Shown piece by piece: positions 7,943 through 15,517 of a stretch of 64,000 nucleotides of DNA. The stretch spans positions 1 through 64,000 of the forward strand of contig NZ_QPLJ01000011.1 in the NCBI RefSeq assembly GCF_003340555.1. Direction: 5' to 3'. The position numbers were made by a program, and so were the translations under genes. The notes beneath the pieces are model-generated. The model made no database searches. It saw only the letters and a list, made by a program, of their open reading frames with translations, and was not told the DNA's origin. Source of the DNA: Jannaschia formosa (GTDB taxonomy: Bacteria > Pseudomonadota > Alphaproteobacteria > Rhodobacterales > Rhodobacteraceae). Every line of letters begins with the position of its first letter. The stretch's first letter is position 1.

Positions 7943-9607
7943 ATGCTGCAGATCGCGCTCTGGAAGCGGCTGTCGATCCTTCTGGTCTGCGTGATCGGTC
8001 TGGCTCTGGCGGCGCCGAACCTGTTCTACGGCCCGGTCGAGCGTCACAACGACGCCGCCACCGCGCTGGAGCGGGGGGCCGTGCCGACGCCGGAGATCGA
8101 GGCTGCGCTGGCCGAATGGCCGGATTTCCTGCCCTCGGGGCTGGTGAACCTCGGGCTCGACCTGCGCGGCGGGGCGCATCTTCTGGCCGAGGTGCAGCTT
8201 CAGGACGTCTATGCCTCGCGCATCGACGGCTACTGGCCCGAGGTCCGCGACATCCTGCGCGAGCTGCGCGACACCGTCGGCACGATCCGCCGGCAGGAGG
8301 CGCCGCCGGACGAGCTGCGCGTCCGCATCTCCCAGCCCGAAGGGATGCAGGCCGCCGTCGAGGCCGTGCGCGAGCTCGCCTCGCCCATCGTCTCGATGAC
8401 CGGCGTGGGCCAGACCGACATCGCCGTCTCGGGCAGCGGCGACGTGCTGACCCTGACCCTGTCGGAGGCCGAGCGCGCCGCGACCGACGACCGCACCATG
8501 CAGCAGTCGCTCGAGATCATCCGCCGCCGCGTCGACGAGGCCGGCACCCGAGAGCCGACCATCCAGCGCCAGGGTGCCGACCGCATCCTGATCCAGGTGC
8601 CCGGCATCGGCTCTGCCCAGGAACTCAAGGAGCTGATCGGCACGACCGCGCAGCTGACCTTCCACCCGGTCATCGCGCGCGGGGCCGACCCGTCGACGAC
8701 GCCGTCGGCCGACGAGCTTCTGCTGCCCGACATGGAGGACGAAGGCGTCTTCTACCTGCTGGAGCGGTCCCCGGTCGTCTCGGGCGACGAACTGGTCGAC
8801 AGCCAGCCGGGCTTCGACCAGAACGGCCTGCCCGCCGTCACCTTCCGCTTCAACCCGGCGGGCGCGCGCGCCTTCGGGGTCTACACCTCCGAAAATATCG
8901 GCGCCCCCTTCGCCATCGTCCTCGACGAGGAAGTGGTCACGGCCCCGACGATCCAGAGCGCGATCACCGGCGGCTCGGGCCAGATCACCGGCAACTTCAA
9001 CGTCGAGGAGGCCAACCGCCTCGCCATCCTGCTGCGCGCGGGCGCGCTGCCCGCCGACCTGACCTTCCTCGAGGAACGCACCATCGGCCCCGAGCTGGGG
9101 CAGGACAGCATCGACGCGGGCCAGGTCGCGGCCGTCGTCGCGATGGTCGCCGTCATCGCCTTCATGATCCTGAGCTACGGCATCTTCGGTTTCTTCGCGA
9201 CCGTCGCTCTCTCGCTCAACGTGGCGCTGATCTTCGGGCTGCTCAGCCTCATCGGCGGAACGCTGACCCTGCCGGGCATCGCCGGGATCGTGCTGACCAT
9301 CGGTATGGCGGTCGACGCCAACGTGCTGGTGTTCGAGCGCATCCGGGAGGAGCTCAAGACCGCCAAGGGCCCCGCCCGCGCCATCGAGCTGGGCTACGAG
9401 AAGGCGCTTTCGGCCATCGTCGACGCCAACATCACCACCTTCATCATCGCGGTGATCCTCTTCGCGCTGGGCTCCGGCCCGGTCCGGGGCTTCGCGGTGA
9501 CGCTGGGCATCGGCATCCTGACCAGCGTGTTCACGGCGATCTACGTCACCCGCCTGCTGATCGTGTTCTGGTTCGAACGCCGCCGCCCCCGCACAATCGA
9601 GGTCTGA
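7943..9607 (+). CDS. secD: Protein translocase subunit SecD
   Basis: It is part of the SecDF-YajC complex, which uses proton-motive force to complete export through SecYEG. The 554-residue length is normal. An N-terminal transmembrane helix (LSILLVCVIGLALAAPNLFY) is followed by the conserved GLDLRGGAHLL. A large periplasmic region comes next, then a C-terminal block of five membrane helices. These begin near DAGQVAAVVAMVAVIAFMIL and include GIVLTIGMAVDANVLVFERI, the conserved Asp-bearing helix. The gap to secF is 3 nt. Confidence 0.97.
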   Translation: MLQIALWKRLSILLVCVIGLALAAPNLFYGPVERHNDAATALERGAVPTPEIEAALAEWPDFLPSGLVNLGLDLRGGAHLLAEVQLQDVYASRIDGYWPEVRDILRELRDTVGTIRRQEAPPDELRVRISQPEGMQAAVEAVRELASPIVSMTGVGQTDIAVSGSGDVLTLTLSEAERAATDDRTMQQSLEIIRRRVDEAGTREPTIQRQGADRILIQVPGIGSAQELKELIGTTAQLTFHPVIARGADPSTTPSADELLLPDMEDEGVFYLLERSPVVSGDELVDSQPGFDQNGLPAVTFRFNPAGARAFGVYTSENIGAPFAIVLDEEVVTAPTIQSAITGGSGQITGNFNVEEANRLAILLRAGALPADLTFLEERTIGPELGQDSIDAGQVAAVVAMVAVIAFMILSYGIFGFFATVALSLNVALIFGLLSLIGGTLTLPGIAGIVLTIGMAVDANVLVFERIREELKTAKGPARAIELGYEKALSAIVDANITTFIIAVILFALGSGPVRGFAVTLGIGILTSVFTAIYVTRLLIVFWFERRRPRTIEV

Positions 9608-9610
9608 CCC

Positions 9611-10576
9611 ATGCGCCTGCGACTCGTTCCCGACGAGACCCACTGGGATTTCATGAAGTGGCGGCACTGGACCTTCGGGGCCTCGGTGATCGCGATGGTG
9701 GCCTCGCTGATCATCTGGGCCGTCATGGGGCTGAACTTCGGCATCGACTTCCTCGGCGGAACCACGATCCGGACCGAAAGCACCCAGGCCGTCGATGTCG
9801 GCGCCTACCGCGCCGCGCTGGACCCGCTGGCCCTGGGCGACGTGACCATCACCGAGGTCTTCGACCCGACCTTCGGGCCCGACGAGAACGTGGCGCAGAT
9901 CCGCATCCAGGCGCAGGAGGGGGCGGAGTCGGTCACGCCCGAGACCATCGCCGCCGTCGAGGCCGCGCTGCAGCAGGTCGATCCCTCGCTGACCTTCCCA
10001 TCGGTCGAATCGGTCGGGCCCAAGGTTTCGGGCGAGCTGATCATGACGGCGCTGATCGCCGTGGGCGCGTCGCTCGCCGCGATCCTGTTCTACATCTGGC
10101 TGCGCTTCGAATGGCAGTTCTCGGTCGGCGCCATCGCGGCGCTGATCCACGACGTGGTGCTGACGGTCGGAGTGTTCTCGCTGCTGCAGATCCGCTTCGA
10201 CCTGGCGACCATCGCGGCGATCCTGACCATCATCGGCTATTCGATCAACGACACGGTCGTGATCTTCGACCGGCTGCGCGAGAACCTCATCAAGTTCAAG
10301 AAGACGCCGCTGATCGAGGTGATGAACCGCTCGGTCAACGAGACGCTGTCGCGGACCCTGATGACCTCCGGCACGACGATCCTGGCGCTCGTGGCGCTGA
10401 TCGCGCTGGGCGGGGACGTCATCCGCGGCTTCGTCTTCGCGATCCTCTGGGGCGTCGTCGTCGGCACCTATTCCTCGGTCTATGTGGCCAAGAACGTGGT
10501 GCTGATGCTCGGGGTGGAGCGGGACCCGAAGAAGCCGTCCGACGCCGGGACGCAATTCGCCGACATCGACGCCTGA
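9611..10576 (+). CDS. secF: Protein translocase subunit SecF
   Basis: This is the second RND-like subunit of SecDF, 321 residues long. It has a first membrane helix after MKWRHWTFGAS, the family motif LNFGIDFLGGT, and a periplasmic domain. Five helices follow, with TIIGYSINDTVVIFDRLREN carrying the conserved Asp of the proton path. It is the last gene of the operon. A strong GC hairpin pair follows the stop and separates it from the convergent trcR gene. Confidence 0.97.
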   Translation: MRLRLVPDETHWDFMKWRHWTFGASVIAMVASLIIWAVMGLNFGIDFLGGTTIRTESTQAVDVGAYRAALDPLALGDVTITEVFDPTFGPDENVAQIRIQAQEGAESVTPETIAAVEAALQQVDPSLTFPSVESVGPKVSGELIMTALIAVGASLAAILFYIWLRFEWQFSVGAIAALIHDVVLTVGVFSLLQIRFDLATIAAILTIIGYSINDTVVIFDRLRENLIKFKKTPLIEVMNRSVNETLSRTLMTSGTTILALVALIALGGDVIRGFVFAILWGVVVGTYSSVYVAKNVVLMLGVERDPKKPSDAGTQFADIDA

Positions 10577-10582
10577 ACGACC

Positions 10583-10626
10583 GGGCCTCCGGTTTACCGG
10601 AGGCCCGCCGCGGGTCGACCCGCGGC
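10583..10626. terminator. Bidirectional terminator hairpins between secF and trcR
   Basis: Two adjacent perfect dyads sit between the convergent genes. The first is GGGCCTCCGG-TTTA-CCGGAGGCCC (10583-10606). The second is the 20-bp palindrome GCCGCGGGTCGACCCGCGGC (10607-10626). No U-tract follows on either strand, so function as a factor-independent terminator is inferred from structure and position. Confidence 0.7.
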
Positions 10627-10636
10627 GTCCCCGGCC

Positions 10637-11401
10637 TCAGCGGCGGGGATCGTCCTCGTCCTCGTCGTCGTCCCCGCCCTCGGGCAGGTTGAAGAAGCTG
10701 TCGGCGTCGCGCGGGTCGCGGTTGTCGCGCTTCTCCTCCTCGTCGTCCGACCCGGTCAGGCTGAACGTCTCCAGCCCGGCCATCGATGCGGGCAGGGCGG
10801 GCTCGCCGCCACCCAGCGACTGCTCGGTCGAGAGCAGCTTGCGCCGCTCCTCGTCGGACATGGCGGCGCCGTCCCGGGCCTTCTGCGCGGCGGCCTTCTG
10901 GACGGCGGCGTCGAGCTCGGTCTGCTTGCACAGGCCCAGGGCGACGGGGTCGATCGGCTCCATGTGCTGGATGTTCCAGTGCGTCCGCTCGCGGATCGAC
11001 TGGATCGTCGGCTTGGTCGTGCCGATCAGCTTCGAGATCTGCGCGTCGGTCAGCTCGGGATGGAACTTGACCAGCCAGAGGATCGAGTTCGGCCGGTCCT
11101 GGCGCTTCGACAGCGGGGTGTAGCGCGGGCCGCGGCGCTTCTCCTCGCCGATGGCAGCTGCGTTGTGCTTGAGCTTCAGCTTGTGGCCCGGGTCCTTCTC
11201 GGCGGCCCGGATCTCCTCGGCGGTCAGCTGGTTGTTGGCGATCGGGTCGAAGCCCTTGACCCCGACGGCCACGTCCCCGTCGGCGATGCCCTGGACCTCC
11301 AGCTCGTGCAGCGAGCAGAAGTCGCCGATCTGCTTGAAGCTCAGCGTGGTGTTGTCCACCAGCCAGACGGCGGTGGCCTTGGCCATGATCGGTTTGTTCA
11401 T
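10637..11401 (-). CDS. trcR: DUF1013 / TrcR-type cell-cycle transcriptional regulator
   Basis: The protein begins MNKPIMAKATAVWLVDNTTL and has two HTH-like modules. The first is around LSFKQIGDFCSLHELEVQGI and the second around TDAQISKLIGTTKPTIQSIR. This is the DUF1013 layout, found in Alphaproteobacteria and represented by the Caulobacter cell-cycle protein TrcR. The C-terminus is strongly acidic (DDEEEKRDNRD and DDDEDEDD). The start at 11401 is preceded by GGAG at about 8 nt, so the longer open frame to 11530 is not used; length 254 residues. It is convergent with secF. Confidence 0.85.
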   Translation of the reverse strand: MNKPIMAKATAVWLVDNTTLSFKQIGDFCSLHELEVQGIADGDVAVGVKGFDPIANNQLTAEEIRAAEKDPGHKLKLKHNAAAIGEEKRRGPRYTPLSKRQDRPNSILWLVKFHPELTDAQISKLIGTTKPTIQSIRERTHWNIQHMEPIDPVALGLCKQTELDAAVQKAAAQKARDGAAMSDEERRKLLSTEQSLGGGEPALPASMAGLETFSLTGSDDEEEKRDNRDPRDADSFFNLPEGGDDDEDEDDPRR

Positions 11402-11544
11402 CCTCGGTCTCCTATCTCTGTCCCAGGCGGGCAAGCCTCTCGCGCGGCCCGGATCAGGGGCTGCGGCCGGGGCCGCGGGTTCGCGCTTTCGGGGGAACTC
11501 TCCGTTGCATATAGTGACGGGCGCCATCAAGGGGAAGCCGTGAA

Positions 11545-12177
11545 ATGAGACGCCTGCTGGCCCTGTTCGCCCTGCTGGCCGCGCCCGCCCTCGCCGACGG
11601 AGAGCCGGCGGGCGAGTTCGACTACTACGTCCTCGCGCTCAGCTGGTCGCCGTCCTGGTGCGCGCTTGAGGGCGACGCGCGCGGCTCGCCCCAATGCGCC
11701 GACGGCACGGGCTTCGGCTTCGTGCTGCACGGGCTCTGGCCGCAATACGAGGCGGGCTGGCCCAGCTACTGCCGTGGGCCGCATCCGGAGGCGACGCGCG
11801 CCCAGACCGCGGCGATGGCCGACATCATGGGCACGGCGGGCAGCGCCTGGCATCAGTGGAAGAAGCACGGCCACTGCTCGGGCCTGACGGCGGGCGACTA
11901 CTTCCGCCTCGCGCGGCTGGCCTTCGACGGCGTGACGCGCCCCGCCGAGCTGCGCGCGCTCGGCCGCCCCGTGACCCTGCCCGCCGAGGTCGTCGAAGCC
12001 GCCTTTCTCGAGGCCAATCCGGGCCTCTCCGACGAGGGCGTGACCGTGACCTGCCGCGACCGGCGGGTGCAGGAGGTGCGCATCTGCCTGACCCGCGCGC
12101 TGGAGCCGCGCGCCTGCGCCCCCGACGCGGCCCGCGACTGCGGGCTGCGCGACGCGCTGCTCCTGCCGGTGCGCTGA
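11545..12177 (+). CDS. Secreted ribonuclease T2 family protein
   Basis: This 210-residue protein has an N-terminal signal peptide (MRRLLALFALLAAPALADG) and both RNase T2 active-site blocks. CAS I is in FVLHGLWPQ and CAS II is WHQWKKHGHCSG, each with the catalytic His. Several paired cysteines (WCAL, QCAD, HGHCSG, CRDRR, CLTR, CAPD, DCGL) fit a disulfide-bonded periplasmic or extracellular enzyme. It would hydrolyse single-stranded RNA through 2',3'-cyclic intermediates, probably for nutrient scavenging. It is divergent from trcR. Confidence 0.92.
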   Translation: MRRLLALFALLAAPALADGEPAGEFDYYVLALSWSPSWCALEGDARGSPQCADGTGFGFVLHGLWPQYEAGWPSYCRGPHPEATRAQTAAMADIMGTAGSAWHQWKKHGHCSGLTAGDYFRLARLAFDGVTRPAELRALGRPVTLPAEVVEAAFLEANPGLSDEGVTVTCRDRRVQEVRICLTRALEPRACAPDAARDCGLRDALLLPVR

Positions 12178-12193
12178 GGGCGGGGGACAGGGG

Positions 12194-13480
12194 TCAGACC
12201 GCGCCCAGCCTGTCGGCCCAGTCCTCCACCGGGGCGGGACGGCCGAGGTAATAGCCCTGACCGTAGCGGATGCCGAGGGCAGTGACGGCGCAAAGCTGCG
12301 CCTCGTCCTCGATCCCCTCGGCGCAGACCGACATGCCCAGCTCGTCCGTCATCCGCACGAGATGGCGCAGGATCGTCTCCTCCCGCCCGTCGCCGCCGAG
12401 CCCGGCGACGAAGCCGCGATCCAGCTTCAGCACGTCCACCGGCATCTTGCGCAGCCGGTCGAGGTTGGACAGGCCGGTCCCGAAATCGTCCAGCGCGACC
12501 CGCACGCCCCGCGCCCGCAGGCGTCGGACCAGATCCTCGGCCCGGTCCGGACGGGCGATGACGGCGCTCTCCACGATCTCCACCATCAGACGCTCTGCCG
12601 GCAGGCGCTGCAGCACGTCCTGCAACCATCGGCAGGAGCCGGAGCCTTGGCCGTCCAGCACCGCCCCGGTGATGTTCACCGTCACGAACAGGTCGGGATG
12701 CGCCACGACCGGCTGCACGACCTTCTCCAGCAGCCCGGGCATCAGGTCCGAGAGGTGGCCGGGAATCCGTTCGAGAATGTCGACGAAGGCCTCCGGCTCG
12801 ACCCGTGCGCCATCCGCCCGCGTCCACCGCAGCAGCGCCTCCAGCCCGGCGATGCGCCCGGTGGCCAGCTCGACGATGGGCTGGACGTGATACCTGAGCG
12901 CGCCGGAGGCCAGCCCTTCCGCGACCTCCGCCCGCGAGGGCGGAGAAGACCGGCTCCCCAGCGCGGCGCCGATCACCAGCCGGTCGCCGCCCAGATCCTT
13001 CGCCCGCGCCACCTGAGCGCCGCAGCGAAGGATCGCACGGGTCCGCGATTCGCCTGCGGGCACCTGGACCAGCCCGGCGGAAAGCGTCCGCATCGCCGTC
13101 CCCGTCGCGCTGTCGATCAGGGCGCGGCCACCGATGAGGCGGAGCGACTCTACGATCTCGGCCGCCGCCTCGAGTTGTGCGGCGGGCAAACGCAGGAGGA
13201 AACGCCCTTCGTCGACCTGCTCCAGCTCGGCCCTCGCCGGCAGGGCGCGGTGCAGCGCGTCCCCGATCCGGTCGATCAGGCGCGTGCTGACGTCGTAGTC
13301 GTGACCGTCGACCAGCGCGCGGAAGTCGTCGAGATCGAGCAGCGCAAGACAGCCTTCCTCCGCGGCGTCCAGGTCCGGCAGAACGGCGGGGGTCTTCGCC
13401 GCGCGCTTCTGCCACCACAGGGTCGCCGTCGCGCCCGCGGCCGCGCCAAGCAGGCAGGCGATGATCCAACCGTCGCGCAT
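12194..13480 (-). CDS. EAL-domain c-di-GMP phosphodiesterase with degenerate GGDEF domain
   Basis: The start at 13480 follows GAAGGGG. An N-terminal membrane helix (WIIACLLGAAAGATATLWW) anchors the protein, which has 428 residues. A GGDEF-like region (LALLDLDDFRALVDGHDYD) has lost the catalytic loop and reads DEGRF instead of GGDEF, so cyclase activity is unlikely. The EAL domain keeps the key residues: EALLRW, NITG, EIVES, DDFGTG, KLDR, AEGIE and QGYYLG. It should therefore hydrolyse c-di-GMP to pGpG. Its stop lies 16 nt from the convergent RNase T2 gene. A TGA-to-start distance of ~180 bp separates it from recR upstream. Confidence 0.88.
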   Translation of the reverse strand: MRDGWIIACLLGAAAGATATLWWQKRAAKTPAVLPDLDAAEEGCLALLDLDDFRALVDGHDYDVSTRLIDRIGDALHRALPARAELEQVDEGRFLLRLPAAQLEAAAEIVESLRLIGGRALIDSATGTAMRTLSAGLVQVPAGESRTRAILRCGAQVARAKDLGGDRLVIGAALGSRSSPPSRAEVAEGLASGALRYHVQPIVELATGRIAGLEALLRWTRADGARVEPEAFVDILERIPGHLSDLMPGLLEKVVQPVVAHPDLFVTVNITGAVLDGQGSGSCRWLQDVLQRLPAERLMVEIVESAVIARPDRAEDLVRRLRARGVRVALDDFGTGLSNLDRLRKMPVDVLKLDRGFVAGLGGDGREETILRHLVRMTDELGMSVCAEGIEDEAQLCAVTALGIRYGQGYYLGRPAPVEDWADRLGAV

Positions 13481-13660
13481 GGAACCCCTTCGATCTGGAC
13501 GAACGGAGAAATAGTCACATCTGAAACGGATATCATGACAGACCGGACCAGCCGGCCGGGAGTGGAAGATGAGGCGTGACCTTTCGGCAACGCCGGACCC
13601 CGGCACCGGGGAGCTGCACGTTGGGCGACCGCATGAGATGCCGCCCGATGGCCCGCCGCC

Positions 13661-14272
13661 TCAGATCGGCTGGCGCTGTGCCAGGGCCGCGCGCAGCGTG
13701 CCGTCGTCCATGTAGTCGAGCTCGCCGCCCACGGGCATGCCGCGGGCGAGGCCGACGGCCCGCGCGCCGGTACCCTCGATCTCGCGGGCGACGTAATGGG
13801 CGGTGGTCTGGCCGTCGACCGTGGCGTTGAGCGCGAGGATCACCTCGGTCACGCCTTCGGCGGCGATGCGGTCGCGCAGCTTCGGGATCGACAGGTCCTC
13901 GGGCCCGACATCGTCCAGCGGCGAGAGCGTGCCGCCCAGCACATGATAGCGGCCCTGGAAGACCTGCGCCCGCTCCATCGCCCAGAGATCGGCGACGTCC
14001 TCGACGACGCAGATCTGGCCGTTGGCCCGCGCCTCGGAGGCACAGATGCCGCAGATGTCCCGGGTCGAGACGTTGCCGCAATTGAGGCAGGGCCGGACCG
14101 ACTGCCCGACCTCGGTCAGAAGCCGGGCCAGCGGCACCAGCCGCGCGTCCCGCTTCTTGACGAGATGCAGCACGGCGCGCCGCGCCGACCGAGGGCCGAG
14201 CCCCGGCAGGCGCGCCATCTGCGCGATCAGCTCCTCGATGGCTTCCTGGCCGTCCAGGCTCCGCTGGGCCAA
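13661..14272 (-). CDS. recR: Recombination protein RecR
   Basis: This is the RecFOR pathway mediator that loads RecA at gaps. It has the N-terminal helix-hairpin-helix ([16 protein letters not shown]), the zinc finger [16 protein letters not shown], and a Toprim domain with [14 protein letters not shown] and [15 protein letters not shown]. No ATG or GTG is available upstream of the conserved region. TTG at 14272 gives a normal 203-residue protein and starts 2 nt after the ybaB stop; CTG at 14278 is the alternative. The downstream position in a ybaB-recR pair is the usual arrangement. Confidence 0.93.
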   Translation of the reverse strand: MAQRSLDGQEAIEELIAQMARLPGLGPRSARRAVLHLVKKRDARLVPLARLLTEVGQSVRPCLNCGNVSTRDICGICASEARANGQICVVEDVADLWAMERAQVFQGRYHVLGGTLSPLDDVGPEDLSIPKLRDRIAAEGVTEVILALNATVDGQTTAHYVAREIEGTGARAVGLARGMPVGGELDYMDDGTLRAALAQRQPI

Positions 14273-14274
14273 GG

Positions 14275-14619
14275 TCAGAAGGGCAGGTTCATGCCCGGCG
14301 GCAGGCCGAGTTCCTGCGCCATCTTCCCCATCTCCTCGCGGCCGCGCTCGTTGGCGCGCGCCTGCGCGTCCTTGATCGCGGCGAGGATCAGGTCCTCGGC
14401 CATCTCCTTGTCGTCGGGGCTGAAGATCGAGGGGTCGATGTCGAGCCCGATCAGCTCGCCCTTGGCGGTGGCGGTGGCCTTCACCAGCCCCGCGCCGCTT
14501 TCGCCGGTGACGTGGATATGGGCCAGGCTCTCTTGCATCTCGCCCATCTTGGCCTGCATCTCCTGGGCCTTCTTCATCATCCCGGCCATGTCGCCGAGGC
14601 CGCCCAATCCCTTGAACAT
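14275..14619 (-). CDS. ybaB: YbaB/EbfC family nucleoid-associated protein
   Basis: This 114-residue DNA-binding protein starts [20 protein letters not shown]. It shows the family core of a long helix, then [20 protein letters not shown]-like strands, and ends in LPPGMNLPF. It is normally co-transcribed with dnaX and recR. Here recR follows at 2 nt, but dps and a terminator-like hairpin intervene between dnaX and ybaB. The GGAG ribosome-binding site lies directly after that hairpin's U-tract. Confidence 0.93.
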   Translation of the reverse strand: MFKGLGGLGDMAGMMKKAQEMQAKMGEMQESLAHIHVTGESGAGLVKATATAKGELIGLDIDPSIFSPDDKEMAEDLILAAIKDAQARANERGREEMGKMAQELGLPPGMNLPF

Positions 14620-14629
14620 CGCCGCTCTC

Positions 14630-14671
14630 CAAAAACTTGCGTCCCCACCGAGGTAGCGGTGGGGACGCAGG
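14630..14671 (-). terminator. Factor-independent terminator after dps, abutting the ybaB ribosome-binding site
   Basis: GCGTCCCCACCG (14639-14650), loop AGGTAG, and CGGTGGGGACGC (14657-14668) form a perfect 12-bp stem that can extend further. Read on the minus strand, the stem is followed by a run of five T (14635-14631), then GGAGAG and the ybaB ATG at 14619. Stem and U-tract are textbook terminator structure. The very close placement to ybaB is unusual. Confidence 0.85.
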
Positions 14672-14683
14672 GCTTCAAGCGGG

Positions 14684-14706
14684 CGCCGGACCGTTCGGGT
14701 CCGGCG
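14684..14706. terminator. Second GC hairpin in the dps-ybaB gap
   Basis: CGCCGGACC (14684-14692), a 5-nt loop, and GGTCCGGCG (14698-14706) form a perfect 9-bp stem 23 nt after the dps stop. No U-tract follows. It may assist the stronger hairpin or stabilise the dps 3' end. Confidence 0.5.
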
Positions 14707-14728
14707 TGGTCCTGGGGCGGGGAGGGGC

Positions 14729-15208
14729 TCAGAGCTCCTCGTTTGCGCCGATGAACCAGGTGTCCTTCTCGACCATGCGGCTGACCTCGGTCAGCAGGTC
14801 GGCGGTATCCTCGTCCCCGGCCTCGTCGGCGGCGTCGATGCCTTCGCGCAGCGACTTGCCGTATTGCTTGAACCGGGTGACGAGCTCGCCGATGTGCTTC
14901 TGGATGTCGGTCAGCTCGACGGGATAGGCCGGCAGGTCGGACTTTTCGGCGACTTCCTGCGTCGTGCCGCGGGCAAAGCCGCCCATGATCGCGACGCGTT
15001 CGGCGATCATGTCGGTGCCCTCGCCGAGCCGCTCGGACACCTCGTCGAGCAGTTCGTGGACGCCGATGTAGCCGCGCCCGCGCAGGTTCCAATGGGCCTG
15101 CTTGACGGCAAGCCGGAGGTCGATGCCTTGCACAAGCCGGGCGTTCAGCACCTCGCACATCTGTTCCTGGGTCTGCTGGTCGATGCCTGTGACGAAGCTG
15201 TCGGGCAT
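14729..15208 (-). CDS. dps: Dps family ferritin-like DNA-protection protein
   Basis: It forms a dodecamer that oxidises and stores iron and shields DNA. The start at 15208 (MPDSFVTGIDQQTQEQM) follows GAGGAGAG, so the upstream in-frame ATG at 15244 is rejected; length 159 residues. The intersubunit ferroxidase signature is present: KQAHWNLRGRGYIGVHELLD with the conserved His, His, Asp and nearby Glu. It sits between dnaX and ybaB, with its own terminator. That suggests an independently regulated gene placed into a replication/repair cluster. Confidence 0.93.
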   Translation of the reverse strand: MPDSFVTGIDQQTQEQMCEVLNARLVQGIDLRLAVKQAHWNLRGRGYIGVHELLDEVSERLGEGTDMIAERVAIMGGFARGTTQEVAEKSDLPAYPVELTDIQKHIGELVTRFKQYGKSLREGIDAADEAGDEDTADLLTEVSRMVEKDTWFIGANEEL

Positions 15209-15422
15209 GGGTCTCTCCTCGTGGTGCGGTTTCCGAGAAGGCAACTTTGAGCGGCGCGATTCGGTTTCATCCCGCGGCGCCCGTTCCGAAGGCCGGGCCG
15301 GGGGACGCCCCCCGGACCCCCGACCGGAGCCGGGTGCTACCGCGTTGATGCGGAGTGGCCTCTCAGGTCGATCGAGGGTGATGCGCGCCGCCGCGAAGGG
15401 GCTTCATGCAAGCTCGGTCGGA

Positions 15423-15476
15423 GGGGGCTCTGCCCCCGCCCTGCGGGCCCCCCGGAGTATTTCCGGCCACAGGAAG
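15423..15476 (-). repeat. Composite intergenic element, copy B
   Basis: Read on the minus strand it follows the dnaX stop (15518) by about 42 nt. The order is the core, CTTCCTGTGGCCGGAAATAC... (15476-15452), then the GC hairpin GGGGGC-AGA-GCCCCC (15437-15423). The TTAA module of copies A, D and E is absent. Orientation is the same as dnaX. The rest of the 268-bp dnaX-dps gap is GC-rich without coding signal. Confidence 0.75.
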
Positions 15477-15517
15477 ACGCAGGATCGGCCGAGAGAGGGC
15501 CGCGGCCGGAGTCCGGT

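Noticed and set aside
7874-10555. 893-codon minus-strand open frame across secD and secF
   Set aside because: Asp/Arg/Gln-rich shadow translation without any domain; secD and secF are unambiguous on the plus strand.
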